Origin: Acidobacteriota bacterium
GTDB lineage: Bacteria; Acidobacteriota; Terriglobia; Versatilivoradales; Versatilivoraceae
Reading direction: 5' to 3'
NCBI GenBank assembly: GCA_009841055.1
Contig: VXMN01000223.1
Location: forward strand, 1 to 42,899
DNA: 42,899 nucleotides
A program made the translations under genes and the position numbers. Below the pieces are notes generated by a model. That model ran no database searches, had not been told where the DNA came from, and was given only the letters and a program-made list of their open reading frames with translations. This document shows positions 17,162-25,764 of the stretch, piece after piece (positions within the stretch are counted from its first letter, which is position 1; every line of letters starts with the position of its first letter).

Positions 17162-17992
17162 ATGGATGAAGCCAAGGACCGCTCCTACCCCATGGAGTAC
17201 ACCGAAGAGGAGTTGCGGCGGCTTCGTTTTCAGGGACGGTACTGGGGAGAGATCAGTTTGGAAGTGCTGCGGGAGGCCGGCATCGAGACCGGTATGCGGG
17301 TGCTGGACCTGGGCTGCGGGGCCGGCGATTTCAGCCTGCAGGCCGCCGAGCTGGTGGGCCCCTCGGGGTCGGTCCTGGGCATTGACCGTTCACCCCGGGC
17401 GGTGCAACAGGCCGGTCGGCGCGCGGCTGCGCTGAAGGTCAACCACCTGCGCTTCGAGGCGGCCGACCTGGAGACGATCGACCTCCCGCTCACTTTCGAC
17501 GCCCTCATCGGCCGCTTCATCCTGATGTTCCTGGCCGACCCGACCGGTACCCTGGCCCGAATGATCGGCCGGTTGGCCCCCGGAGGAGTGGTGGCCTTCG
17601 TCGAAACCGACCTGGAGGTCGCCCGTTCCATCCCGGCCGTATCCAGGGTCGAGACCGCGCTGGAGTGGATCCGGGAGACCTTCCGGCGGTCCGGGATCTG
17701 CCCGGACCTGGGTCCGCTGTTGTGGCGGGTCTTCCGCGACGCCGGCCTGGAAGAACCCCGCCTGGTGGTGCGCCAGAAGCTGCACCCGGCGCCGTGCAGG
17801 GAGGGGGTCCGGTGGGTCGCGGAACTGGTGCGGAGCCTTGTTCCCGAGATGGAACGACTCGGGGTGGCCTCGGTGGAGGAGGTAGGGATCGAGACGCTTG
17901 AAGAGGAGTTACACCAGGAATTGCTGAGCCGGGAGGCTACCCTTTGCACCCCGCTGGTCGTAGGCGCCTGCAGCCGGATTCGGGAATCCTGA
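17162..17992 (+). CDS. Class I SAM-dependent methyltransferase
   Basis: A 276-residue Rossmann-type methyltransferase. SAM-binding motif I is VLDLGCGAGDFS (47-58), followed by the acidic motif II VLGIDRSPRAV and motif III-IV text EAADLETIDLPLTFDALIGR. APGGVVAFVE forms a later strand. The C-terminal 100 residues are helical and not diagnostic, so the acceptor is unknown. It follows the M24 gene by 3 bp, with GGAGATATAGGGG as ribosome binding site, so the two are cotranscribed. It converges on the HupE-like gene, with only a heptamer array between them. Confidence 0.85.
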   Translation: MDEAKDRSYPMEYTEEELRRLRFQGRYWGEISLEVLREAGIETGMRVLDLGCGAGDFSLQAAELVGPSGSVLGIDRSPRAVQQAGRRAAALKVNHLRFEAADLETIDLPLTFDALIGRFILMFLADPTGTLARMIGRLAPGGVVAFVETDLEVARSIPAVSRVETALEWIRETFRRSGICPDLGPLLWRVFRDAGLEEPRLVVRQKLHPAPCREGVRWVAELVRSLVPEMERLGVASVEEVGIETLEEELHQELLSREATLCTPLVVGACSRIRES

Positions 17993-18002
17993 ATCAGCCA
18001 AA

Positions 18003-18056
18003 CTTCACCCTTCAAACTTCATCCTTCACCCTTCACACTTCAAACTTCACCCCAAC
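18003..18056 (-). repeat. Second-family heptamer array (TTCANNC on plus, NTGAAGN on minus)
   Basis: About seven 7-base units, TTCACCC, TTCAAAC, TTCATCC, TTCACCC, TTCACAC, TTCAAAC and TTCACCC, lie between two convergent genes. The stop codon of the HupE-like gene (TCA at 18047-18049) is inside it. Same period and orientation rule as the GATGAAT arrays, with a different unit. No hairpin terminator is seen between these convergent genes. Confidence 0.85.
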
Positions 18057-19243
18057 GCCCGCTCCAGGAACCAGTAGAGGCCGATGGCGCCGATGAGGAT
18101 CGAACCCGGCAGGACCACGCCCTTGCGGTACCAGGGTTCCTTTCGGAACCATCCCACCGCGGCAAAGGCCAGCAGCAGGACGGCAACCTGACCCAGTTCC
18201 ACCCCGACGTTGAAGGCCACCAGGGCCGTCATGAAGTGGTCATCCGGCAGGCCCAATTCCCGCAGAACATCGGCAAATCCCAGTCCGTGCAATAGGCCGA
18301 ATGCGAAAACCACGGCCGGGCGCCAGGGCTTCAGTTCGGAGGTGGCCAGGTTCTCGGCGGCCACGTAGGCGATGGAGAGGGCAATCAGCGCCTCTACGGG
18401 CCGTGAAGGCAGCGACACCAGTTCATAGCTCGACAGGACCAGGGTTACCGAGTGGGCCAGGGTGAAGGCGGTCACCTGCCAGAGGAGCGGTCGAAACCGC
18501 CGCCCCAGCAGAAACAGGCCCAGCACGAACAGAATGTGGTCCGCACCGGCGGGAAGAATGTGCTCGAACCCCAGAATCAGGTAGCTAAACGCGACCCTGC
18601 CCATCCCCTCCACGAATCCCCCGCCCCGTAGAGGATAGGGCGCACTGTCCTGCCCGACCCCCAGGATCTGCCGGCTGGATTGGCCGGTGCGTTGATCCAG
18701 CAGGGTGAGGTGGACCGTCTTGAAGGCCCGGGAGGCCCCGAAGGTGATGGCCTCGGACTCGGCGGGAATCCTTCCCGAGAGTCTGGCCGTCAGTCCCAGC
18801 AAAGTGGGGAGCTCGTTCTCGAGAGCCAATTCCGTCCCCTGCTCCGGAAAGCTGATCTCGGGCCTCTGCTTGACGCCGTCGAAACGAAGCCTTACCCGGC
18901 GCAGGACCGTCTGCCGGGCGTTTTCCACGGCCCGGGCCAGCTCTTCGGGAGTCATGGCCTGCAACTTGGCCACAACCTCCACCGAATCGGTGGTTGGGGA
19001 AACCCCCAGGGCCAGGGCATCCACATCCACCCGCAGGTCGATCCGGTAGGCACCGTCGCGCTGAATCAGCAGGGTGGCCTCGGTGAAGGCAAAATCGTGG
19101 GCCGGGGCCGGGGCGGCAATGAGAAGGATCAGAGCCGTCAGGGCAACGATCGAATTAACGAGGGAGTTCGTCGGCGAAGGGCATCCGGGAAGAGGCAAGA
19201 AAATAGTTCCACGAAGGGGCACGAAGGACCAGGAAGACACCAA
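18047..19243 (-). CDS. HupE/UreJ-family membrane protein with exported N-terminal domain
   Basis: About 398 residues. After a signal segment (IVALTALILLIAAPAPAHDF) there is an exported beta-rich domain of about 160 residues, then six or so membrane segments with HupE/UreJ_2 family motifs: LGFEHILPAGADHILFVLGL, FTLAHSVTLVLSSYEL, FAFGLLHGLGFADVL and VAFNVGVELGQVAVLLL. The His/Asp-rich helices suggest metal handling (nickel or cobalt in HupE/UreJ relatives), but transport is not proven here. The start is uncertain. Only TTG/GTG codons are available (19243, 19240, or TTG 19198), and the first 15 residues are encoded by a dispersed CCACGAAGG-type repeat. The stop lies in a heptamer array. Confidence 0.85.
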   Translation of the reverse strand: MVSSWSFVPLRGTIFLPLPGCPSPTNSLVNSIVALTALILLIAAPAPAHDFAFTEATLLIQRDGAYRIDLRVDVDALALGVSPTTDSVEVVAKLQAMTPEELARAVENARQTVLRRVRLRFDGVKQRPEISFPEQGTELALENELPTLLGLTARLSGRIPAESEAITFGASRAFKTVHLTLLDQRTGQSSRQILGVGQDSAPYPLRGGGFVEGMGRVAFSYLILGFEHILPAGADHILFVLGLFLLGRRFRPLLWQVTAFTLAHSVTLVLSSYELVSLPSRPVEALIALSIAYVAAENLATSELKPWRPAVVFAFGLLHGLGFADVLRELGLPDDHFMTALVAFNVGVELGQVAVLLLAFAAVGWFRKEPWYRKGVVLPGSILIGAIGLYWFLERALG

Positions 19244-19246
19244 GAA
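19196..19246 (+). repeat. Dispersed CCACGAAGG-type repeat
   Basis: Contains TTCCACGAAGGGGCACGAAG and continues GACCAGGAAGACACC. Related copies lie at about 22640-22680, 26895-27010 (reverse), 28840-28890, 36747-36777 and 42869-42899. It overlaps the proposed 5' end of the HupE-like gene. Confidence 0.7.
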
Positions 19247-19283
19247 AAACCAATTCCGGAATTCCTGTCAAGGACAGGTCTTC

Positions 19284-20120
19284 CTAGAACGCCCCCGCAA
19301 GGTAAACGTCCCCGGTGAGTCGGGGAGCCCCTCCGGCCGGTTCCATGCTGACCGCAATTTCTATCGGCGGAGCCGCCCGATCCAGGTCCACCACCTCCAG
19401 GTAGCCCTGTCCGGCGGGATTGACTCGAAAGGTTCCCGCACCCACGGGCTTGTCGGCAATCAGCCAGAGCTGGTAGGTCTTTTCCCGGGAAAGTTGGGGC
19501 AACCTGGAGGTGTAAAGGCGGGCCTTGCGTTGCTGGCCGTTCCAGAACACCGCTCCCCTCGCCTCTGGGCTCTTGGGAGTCCCCAAGAGCAGAAGAGCCC
19601 GGACACCGGGATCGTCCAGAAATGACGAAGCGCCGCCCTCCCGGTCCAGTCTGGCCTGAAGATCGCGAACCTGCCCGGCCAACTCGACCAGGCCGGCCTG
19701 ATGGACCGCAACTTCCCGATCGAGGCGGCGGAAGTTCTCCATGGAGAATGCCAGGGCAACGCCTGCCGCGGCGGCGCAGATCCAGGGAAGCCAGTCCCGG
19801 ACGCCGGTTGCCTTCCGCGATGGGGGACGCGTGCGGCCCGTGTCGCCGCCCGCTTCGGGCTTCACGTTCCTTACGGCCTCCAGCACCTTCTCCTTCAGGC
19901 CGGGTGAGAGGGGCAGGTCAGGCGAGAGCCGAGGTGGGGGCGAAACCGGGCGGCCGGACTCGGAGACCTCGCCTTCTCCGACGGAATCGGCAGCGGAACG
20001 AGCCCTCTGTCCCTGCATCGCGCCGGGGTCGAGAACTCCCGCTGCATTGCTCCCTCCCGGCCTCTCGGTCGCTGCCCCGCCCGTTCCCTTGTTTTCTGCT
20101 GCAGCCATGGCCAACCCCAT
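19284..20120 (-). CDS. Anti-sigma-K-like protein (RskA C-terminal domain)
   Basis: A 278-residue single-pass membrane protein. Residues 1-112 are low-complexity and Pro/Gly/Glu-rich. The membrane segment is about 113-131 (WLPWICAAAAGVALAFSME), followed by a short coiled coil (FRRLDREVAVHQAGLVELAG). The extracytoplasmic anti-sigma-K C-terminal domain has its typical text: ALLLLGTPKSPEARGAVFW, KTYQLWLIADKPVGAGTFRV and AVSMEPAGGAPRLTGDVYLA. The N-terminal zinc-binding anti-sigma motif (HxxxCxxC) is missing and there is no ECF sigma gene beside it, so its regulatory target is open. GAGGAG lies about 11 nt before the ATG. A second ATG at 20108 is possible. Confidence 0.8.
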   Translation of the reverse strand: MGLAMAAAENKGTGGAATERPGGSNAAGVLDPGAMQGQRARSAADSVGEGEVSESGRPVSPPPRLSPDLPLSPGLKEKVLEAVRNVKPEAGGDTGRTRPPSRKATGVRDWLPWICAAAAGVALAFSMENFRRLDREVAVHQAGLVELAGQVRDLQARLDREGGASSFLDDPGVRALLLLGTPKSPEARGAVFWNGQQRKARLYTSRLPQLSREKTYQLWLIADKPVGAGTFRVNPAGQGYLEVVDLDRAAPPIEIAVSMEPAGGAPRLTGDVYLAGAF

Positions 20121-20204
20121 AGCGCCCGGGGCTCCTCTTGCCGGGACCGGGTTCGAACTTCGGCCTCAGGCCGGGCCCCCTGGTGTCCAGTCTCGGACAA
20201 AAGG

Positions 20205-21218
20205 CTACGAAACAGCCCGCTTCTTCAGTTGCTCCGTGATGTGATCCACCACAACCTTACCATGAAATCGGCCGTTCTCGATGAAGACCTCGTTGGTGAA
20301 CATGCCCGCCACCACCACCCCGGCCAGGTAAACTCCGGGGACATTGCTCTCGTAGCTGTCCTTGTCGATCAGGGGGCGCTGATCTTCAGGATCCAGGCGA
20401 ACTCCGACGGTATGGAAGAATTCCAGGTCGGGGCGATAACCGGTCATGGCGAATACGAAGTCGTTGTCCAGCGAGACTGTCTCTCCCGAGCGGTGGCGCA
20501 AGACCAGGGCCCGTTGGGTGATCTCCACCACGATGGTGTCGAACCGGGCCTGAATTTCCCCGGCCTTGATGCGGTTTTCGATATCGGGCTTGATCCAGTA
20601 CTTGATGCTCGAGCTCAGTCGGCTTCCCCGGTGGACGAGCGTGACCCGGGCCCCGGCGCGGTAGAGATCCAGGGCAGCCACCGCGGCCGAGTTCTTGCCC
20701 CCGATAACCGCCACGTCCATCCCGTAGTACGGGTGAGCTTCCCTGTAGTAGTGGGTTACCTTGGGCAGATCTTCTCCAGGGACGTTCAGGAAATTGGGGA
20801 TGTCATAGTACCCGGTGGCCAGGACGATCTTGCGGGACCGGTATTGGCAGGTCTGCCGATCCCGCGTTTCCGTCTTGACCTGAAAATTGCCGTCCCGGCC
20901 TTCAACGCTCAAAACGGTTTCGTAGAGATGAAGCTTCAGCCGGTAGGTATCGGCCACCCGCCGGTAATACTTCAAGGCCTCCAGTCGAGTCGGCTTCTGG
21001 TAGGGAGTCACGAACGGCATGCCGCCGATCTCCAGCAGTTCCGGAGTGGTGAAGAAGGTCATCTGGAGTGGGAAATTCTTGATCGAATTGACAATGCACC
21101 CCTTCTCGATCACCAGGTAATTCAGACCCCGGGTTTCCGCCTCGATGGCGCAGGCCAACCCCGTGGGGCCGGCGCCGATGATGATGATGTCGTGGATCGG
21201 AGAGAGGTTGGGAACCAT
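20205..21218 (-). CDS. ypdA: YpdA-family FAD/NAD(P) disulfide reductase-like protein
   Basis: A 337-residue cytoplasmic flavoprotein of the thioredoxin-reductase-like fold without a redox-active CxxC. The FAD motif is DIIIIGAGPTGLACAIEAE (9-27), the NADPH-site motif DVAVIGGKNSAAVAALDLYR, and the closing FAD motif VPGVYLAGVVVAGMFTNEVF. SIKNFPLQMTFFTTPELLEI is typical of YpdA, which is reported to reduce bacillithiol disulfide in Bacillus and Staphylococcus. Whether this organism makes bacillithiol cannot be seen here. The ATG at 21218 has GGAAG close by. It is separated from the Gfo/Idh gene by 87 bp and probably follows it in an operon. Confidence 0.87.
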   Translation of the reverse strand: MVPNLSPIHDIIIIGAGPTGLACAIEAETRGLNYLVIEKGCIVNSIKNFPLQMTFFTTPELLEIGGMPFVTPYQKPTRLEALKYYRRVADTYRLKLHLYETVLSVEGRDGNFQVKTETRDRQTCQYRSRKIVLATGYYDIPNFLNVPGEDLPKVTHYYREAHPYYGMDVAVIGGKNSAAVAALDLYRAGARVTLVHRGSRLSSSIKYWIKPDIENRIKAGEIQARFDTIVVEITQRALVLRHRSGETVSLDNDFVFAMTGYRPDLEFFHTVGVRLDPEDQRPLIDKDSYESNVPGVYLAGVVVAGMFTNEVFIENGRFHGKVVVDHITEQLKKRAVS

Positions 21219-21305
21219 GAACTTCCAGTTGGCCCTGACAGGCCGGAATCCGGCGGAGGGACCCGGGGAATGAGACCGGATAGGGGTCGATGCCCAATGC
21301 GGTGT

Positions 21306-22313
21306 CTAGCCGCCCTCGCCAACCCGGGTTTCCCGGCCGGTTTGGGCTGAACTCCGCAGGGCCTCGATCACCGCCATGTTACCCAGCGCGTCCTCGAAGG
21401 GCAAGGACAACGGGACGCCCTCCAATACGGAGCGGCTGAAGTGGTCGACCTGCAGTCGATAGGGGTTGCCGCCGTCTCGGACAGGCAGGTCGAGGGTCTT
21501 TCCTTCCTCTTCCAGACGCAAGACGCTGTGGGTGGGGTCGGGCTTGAAGGGCATCGGGACCAGCAGTCGTCCCCGGGAGCCGACGATCTCCAGTTGAAAG
21601 TCGCGGGCGGTGCGGAAGCTGCCGCTGAACAGCCCCAGGCACCCGCTCGGGAAGACCAGCATCCCTGCGAATGTCAGGTCCACGCCGCTCTCGAGTTCAT
21701 CCAGACTCCGCCCCAGTACCGTCCGGGGCTCTTCGTCCGCCAGGTAGCGCATCACGTGGATGCAGTAGCAACCCACATCCATCAGGGCTCCGCCTCCAGG
21801 GCTCGGCTTGAGGCGGACGTTGGGCCGGGAAAAGTCGAGGGGAAATCCCAACGAGGATCGAATCAGGCGGAGTTCGCCCACACTGCCCTGGCTGACGAGT
21901 TCCTTGACCCTGGCGGTCTGGGGATGAAAGCGGTAGGCAAAGGCTTCCATCAGCGATCTGCCGCACTGCCTGGAAACGGCAACCATTTTCCGGCACTCGG
22001 CCATGTCTTCGGCCAGAGGCTTTTCGCAGAGAACGTGCTTGCCCGCCTCCAGGGCGCGGACGGTCCAATCGCAGTGAAGCCAGTTGGGCAGCGGGTTGTA
22101 AACCACCTCCACCGCCGGATCTTCCAGAACGGCTTCATAGCACCCGTAGCTCCTGGAGAAGCCGTGCCGGCGGGCGAATCCATCGGCCTTCTCCAAAGTC
22201 CGGCTGGCGACGGCATAGGGGACGGCCCAGTCGGAATCCCTGATGGCGGGCGCCACGATTTCGGAGATCTGGCCCGTTCCGAGGACGGCCCAGTTGAGAG
22301 TTTGCTTTGGCAT
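21306..22313 (-). CDS. Gfo/Idh/MocA-family oxidoreductase
   Basis: A 335-residue NAD(P)-dependent sugar or cyclitol dehydrogenase-like protein. The dinucleotide motif is WAVLGTGQISEIVAPAI, followed by VVYNPLPNWLHCDWTVRALE, the catalytic-site EKPLAED (family EKP motif) and GGGALMDVGCYCIHVMRYL with the second conserved acid/His region. The substrate is not predictable. The ATG at 22313 stands only about 4 nt from a heptamer array (upstream reads TTCATCATTCAAACT on the coding strand), so there is no Shine-Dalgarno. Confidence 0.9.
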   Translation of the reverse strand: MPKQTLNWAVLGTGQISEIVAPAIRDSDWAVPYAVASRTLEKADGFARRHGFSRSYGCYEAVLEDPAVEVVYNPLPNWLHCDWTVRALEAGKHVLCEKPLAEDMAECRKMVAVSRQCGRSLMEAFAYRFHPQTARVKELVSQGSVGELRLIRSSLGFPLDFSRPNVRLKPSPGGGALMDVGCYCIHVMRYLADEEPRTVLGRSLDELESGVDLTFAGMLVFPSGCLGLFSGSFRTARDFQLEIVGSRGRLLVPMPFKPDPTHSVLRLEEEGKTLDLPVRDGGNPYRLQVDHFSRSVLEGVPLSLPFEDALGNMAVIEALRSSAQTGRETRVGEGG

Positions 22314-22317
22314 AGTT

Positions 22318-22388
<71 letters not shown>

Positions 22389-22732
22389 ATGTTATTTGAG
22401 CTTCTTGCAACGCTCGCAGCGGGGCAGGTCATCTTGCCGGTAAACCTGAGGTTTTGCCATTTTCAATATCGGGTGCGACCTGGTGAAAAAATGCTGCCTA
22501 ACCACAAAAAGCACAAAAGTCACAAATTGTGTTTTTGTGCCATTTGTGGCCATTACCAGGTACACGCCCCGCTGCCGAATTTTGCAAGGGGCTCTGATGA
22601 ATGAAAAGTTGTTTGGTTGAGGTGTCAAGCATGGGGAAAAGAGTTATTTCCGAAGGGTCACGAGGGAATAGGAAGAGGCACAATGGGGCTGCAAGAGCAT
22701 TTGGGTGCCGCTTGTTGATGAAGCAGGTCTAT
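22389..22732 (+). repeat. Interior of intergenic element 2: dispersed repeat modules
   Basis: No convincing gene. Module A (about 22510-22590, GTGCCATTTGTGGCCATTAC, then CTGCCGAATTTTG) recurs at about 28755-28830. A second piece (about 22607-22640, AAAGTTGTTTGGTTGAGG, then CATGGGGAAAAG) recurs reversed at about 27010-27045. Module B (about 22645-22736, GGGTGCCGCTTG, AAGCAGGTCTATCCGT) recurs at about 28850-28937 and reversed at about 26918-27005. Short frames here (ending ...MKQVYPF) are by-products of the repeat. Confidence 0.8.
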
Positions 22733-22809
22733 CCGTTCATCATTCCTCATTCCTCATTCATAACTCATCATTCCCCATTCCTCATTCATCATTCATCATT
22801 CATCATTCT
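22733..22809 (-). repeat. Heptamer array (ATTCATC on plus), right bracket of element 2
   Basis: Units ATTCATC with variants ATTCCTC and ACTCATC, becoming perfect at 22784-22807. The hisD stop codon (22789-22791) and its last five codons lie inside it. On the minus strand it reads GATGAAT. Confidence 0.92.
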
Positions 22810-24081
22810 AATCCGGACGCTGTGGGCGTGGGCATCCAGCTTCTCCGCCAGGGCGAAGCGCTCGATGGACCGATGATTCCTTCGCAACGCCGCCCGCGTG
22901 TACTTGACCAGGTTGGTCCGCTTCACGAAATCGTAGACGCCCAGGGGCGAGGCGAAACGGGCGCTGCCGCCGGTCGGCAGAACATGATTGGGGCCCGCGA
23001 AGTAGTCGCCCACCGCTTCGCAGGAATCGGAACCGAAAAAGACGGCTCCACAGGCCTCCACCTGCCGGCCCAGAGACTCGGCATCCCGGGTCAGCAACTC
23101 CAGGTGCTCGGGAGCAATGCGGTTGACGATCCCGACTGCCTCACCGGGTTCACTCACGACCAGAACGGCTCCATAGTTTTCCAGCGCCGTTCGAATGGTC
23201 GCCTGCCGGCCCAGATCCAGGATCTGACGGTCGAGGCCGGCCCGGATGGCATCGGCCTGGGCCCTGGAAAATACGATGGCCAGCGCCACCGCCGCCTCAT
23301 CGTGCTCGGCCTGGGCCATCAGATCGGCGGCGACATAGTCGGGACGAGCCGAATCGTCGGCGATCACCACCACTTCCGAAGGCCCGGCAATCTTGTCGAT
23401 GTCCACCTGCCCGAAGACCTGCCTCTTGGCCGCCGATACCCAGGCGTTGCCGGGACCCACGATCTTGTCCACCCTGGGGACGGTTTCGGTCCCGTAGGCC
23501 AGGGCGGCGATCGCCTGGGCTCCCCCCACCCCGTAGACTTCCTCCAGTCCCAGTTCGGCCAGAGCCGCCGCCACAGCCGGGTTGGCCTGGAAGCGGGCAT
23601 AGGGGGTGGTCACCACAATCCGGCCCACGCCCGCAATCTGCGCCGGGACGGCGTTCATGAGCAGGCTGGAAGGATAGGCCGCAGATCCCCCCGGCACATA
23701 GAGACCCACACTCGACAGGGGCGTGATTCGCTGCCCCAGCCTGACCCCGTCCGGGCCTTCGAACTCCCAGGACTCCTGGCGCTGCCGGCGGTGAAAGCCG
23801 GCAATATTCTCGCGGGCCTGGCGGAGGACCTCCCGCAGCTCGGGATCCACCCGGTTGGCCAGGGAACGAATCTCTTCGGGGTCGATCTTCAGGGAGCCGG
23901 GTTCGAAACCATCCAGGCGCAGGGTCCACTCCCTCAGTGCGGCATCTCCCCTTTTCCGCACCGAAGCCAGGATGGCGGCAACGTCCGCCTGAAACTCTCC
24001 GTCGTCTTGAGCTCCCCGGGAACCGACCCTTTCCAGGTAGGCTCCGGCCTCTGCGCCCGGCCACTGGTAAATCGGAATCAT
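22789..24081 (-). CDS. hisD: Histidinol dehydrogenase
   Basis: HisD oxidises L-histidinol to histidine with NAD+ and zinc, the last two steps of the pathway. It has 430 residues. Family text: [101 protein letters not shown] (zinc/catalytic Gln and His) and [10 protein letters not shown]. The ATG overlaps the hisG stop by 4 nt (ATGA). The normal C-terminus (HAHSVRIR) is followed by five residues, MMNDE, and a TGA, all encoded by the heptamer array. The array has therefore replaced or overwritten the original stop. Confidence 0.96.
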   Translation of the reverse strand: MIPIYQWPGAEAGAYLERVGSRGAQDDGEFQADVAAILASVRKRGDAALREWTLRLDGFEPGSLKIDPEEIRSLANRVDPELREVLRQARENIAGFHRRQRQESWEFEGPDGVRLGQRITPLSSVGLYVPGGSAAYPSSLLMNAVPAQIAGVGRIVVTTPYARFQANPAVAAALAELGLEEVYGVGGAQAIAALAYGTETVPRVDKIVGPGNAWVSAAKRQVFGQVDIDKIAGPSEVVVIADDSARPDYVAADLMAQAEHDEAAVALAIVFSRAQADAIRAGLDRQILDLGRQATIRTALENYGAVLVVSEPGEAVGIVNRIAPEHLELLTRDAESLGRQVEACGAVFFGSDSCEAVGDYFAGPNHVLPTGGSARFASPLGVYDFVKRTNLVKYTRAALRRNHRSIERFALAEKLDAHAHSVRIRMMNDE

Positions 24082-24737
24082 CGGTGCAAACTGTCTGCCA
24101 GCCGGCGGATGAGACGGCTCACCGCCTGGCGTTTCACCTGGTAGCTGGCCCGGTTGACGATCAGCCGGGCCGAAACATCGCAGATCGGCTCGATAACTTC
24201 CAGCCCGTTGTCGGCCAGGGTGCGCCCGGTGGCGACCAGGTCGACGATCCGTTCCGAGAGTCCCAGCCGGGGAGCCAGTTCAACGCTGCCGGAGAGGGTG
24301 ATGATCTCCACCGGGATGCCCTGGCTGGTAAAGTGATCGGTGGTGGTCCGAGGGTACTTGGTGGCGATGCGAACGGCAGACAGTTCGCGGTAGTTCTTCC
24401 GCGCCGTGCTCCTGGGGCCGGCGACCGCCATGATGCATCGGCCGATCCCCAGATCCAGCGGTTGATGCACGTCGGCCTCCGATTCCAGCAACACGTCCCA
24501 TCCGGCAACTCCCAGGTCGGCGACGCCATACTCCACGTAGGTCGGGACGTCCACGGGTTTGAGCATAAAGAACTGAAAGCACCCGCTTCTGTCCCGAAAG
24601 ATGAGCTTTCTGGAACCGGCCTCGGAGGGGTCCAGCTCCACGCCCGCCCGCCCCAGCAACTCCAGGGTCGCGTCCTGAAGCCTGCCCTTGGAAAGGGCCA
24701 CTGAGAGGATTTCCTCGGATTTCACCGAATTGCTCAT
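24078..24737 (-). CDS. hisG: ATP phosphoribosyltransferase, short form
   Basis: HisG joins ATP and PRPP in the first step of histidine synthesis. It has 219 residues, the short form lacking the C-terminal regulatory domain, which requires HisZ. Text: LSVALSKGRLQDATLELLGR, GVADLGVAGWDVLLE, IATKYPRTTTDHF, ITLSGSVELAPRLGLSERIV and DLVATGRTLADNGLEVIE (PRPP-binding region). It overlaps both neighbours by ATGA (hisZ upstream, hisD downstream), so all three should be translationally coupled. The start follows GGATTTCACCGAATTGCTC-like text without a strong ribosome binding site, as expected for coupling. Confidence 0.96.
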   Translation of the reverse strand: MSNSVKSEEILSVALSKGRLQDATLELLGRAGVELDPSEAGSRKLIFRDRSGCFQFFMLKPVDVPTYVEYGVADLGVAGWDVLLESEADVHQPLDLGIGRCIMAVAGPRSTARKNYRELSAVRIATKYPRTTTDHFTSQGIPVEIITLSGSVELAPRLGLSERIVDLVATGRTLADNGLEVIEPICDVSARLIVNRASYQVKRQAVSRLIRRLADSLHR

Positions 24738-25717
24738 CGCAGTTTCAGCGGCAGGGCCATCAGCCGTTCCAGGAAGAAGGTGAACCCGACCGAAGGGAGA
24801 TCGCAGCCGAAGTTCTTCAACAGGTTGTCGTAGCGGCCTCCGCTGCCTACCTCGAACCCCAACCCGGGCACGTAGATCTTGAAGATGATGCCGGTGTAGT
24901 AGTCCAGCCCCCTGACTTCGCTCAGGTCGATGGTCAGGTGTTCGGCGAGCTTGCGACGCTTCAACTCGGCGTAGAGCCCCGCAAGGTTGTCCAGGGCCGA
25001 CAGGGATCTCTCATTGGAAACCAGCCGCCGGGCGTCGTCGATGGTTTCGGCGTTGCCGGTCAGTTGAAGCAGCGCGTGCAACACCTCGCGGCGCCGCGGG
25101 GACAGCTGCAGGCGTTCCATCTCGGCTTGCAGTCCCACGGGATCTTTCCGGTCGATGAGCCTCCTGATTCGGGAGAGGTCCTGAGCCGAGAGGCCGAATC
25201 TTTCCACCAGGCCCGCGAAGAAGCCCATCTCGCCCAGGTTGAACTGAAAGCGGTCGATACCGACACGCTGCAGAGCTTCCATGGCCACCTGGATAACTTC
25301 GGCGTCGCAGGCGATCCTCTCACCGCCGATGTTCTCGATTCCAAGCTGGAAGGACTCGCGCTGCCTCCCGCCCCTGGGGGCCTCGTAGCGCAGGACATCG
25401 CCGCAATAGCAGAGCCTCAAGGGCTTGGGCCGATCCTGCAGGCGAGTGGCCACGGTCTTGGCCACCAGGGAGGTGAATTCCGGGCGAAGGGCAAGCAGAT
25501 TCCCCTCCCGGTCTACGAAGCGATAGAGCGCCTCCTCCAACTCCGCCCCCATGCCCCTGGAGAAGACATCGTAGTAGTCGAAGATCGGCGGGATAATCTC
25601 CTCGTACTTCCAACGGCTGAAAATGGAGAAGACGAGCCGCTCCAGCCGCCGGCGGCGCTTCACCGCCGGTCCGAAAAGCACCTGAGTGCCCAGCGGAACC
25701 TGAGTCAAGGTCTTCAT
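24734..25717 (-). CDS. hisZ: ATP phosphoribosyltransferase regulatory subunit
   Basis: HisZ is a histidyl-tRNA-synthetase paralogue that forms the hetero-octamer with short HisG and allows histidine feedback. It has 327 residues, shorter than HisRS because there is no anticodon domain. Class II text: IPPIFDYYDVFSRGMGAE, LYRFVDREGNLLALRPEFTS, LRLCYCGDVLRYEAPRGGRQ and GLDYYTGIIFKIYVPGLGFE, then GSGGRYDNLL. Its position directly before short hisG decides the assignment against hisS. The start ATG 25717 has no clear ribosome binding site. thrB lies 47 bp upstream on the same strand. Confidence 0.93.
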   Translation of the reverse strand: MKTLTQVPLGTQVLFGPAVKRRRRLERLVFSIFSRWKYEEIIPPIFDYYDVFSRGMGAELEEALYRFVDREGNLLALRPEFTSLVAKTVATRLQDRPKPLRLCYCGDVLRYEAPRGGRQRESFQLGIENIGGERIACDAEVIQVAMEALQRVGIDRFQFNLGEMGFFAGLVERFGLSAQDLSRIRRLIDRKDPVGLQAEMERLQLSPRRREVLHALLQLTGNAETIDDARRLVSNERSLSALDNLAGLYAELKRRKLAEHLTIDLSEVRGLDYYTGIIFKIYVPGLGFEVGSGGRYDNLLKNFGCDLPSVGFTFFLERLMALPLKLR

Positions 25718-25764
25718 CGCGTGGGTTGCCGCGGATGGCCTGCACCCATAAGCCGGCGTCGGCC

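Noticed and set aside
20121-20175. tRNA-like T-arm (GGTTCGAACTT) in the gap before the anti-sigma-like gene
   Set aside because: One stem-loop can be drawn (CCGGG TTCGAAC TTCGG), but there is no acceptor, D or anticodon stem around it.
22601-22876. Short frames rich in FIIHHSS text at several array sites
   Set aside because: They are the stop-free strand of the heptamer arrays and have no independent support.
24734-25717. Histidyl-tRNA synthetase instead of HisZ
   Set aside because: The protein is short, without an anticodon-binding domain, and is coupled to a short-form hisG.
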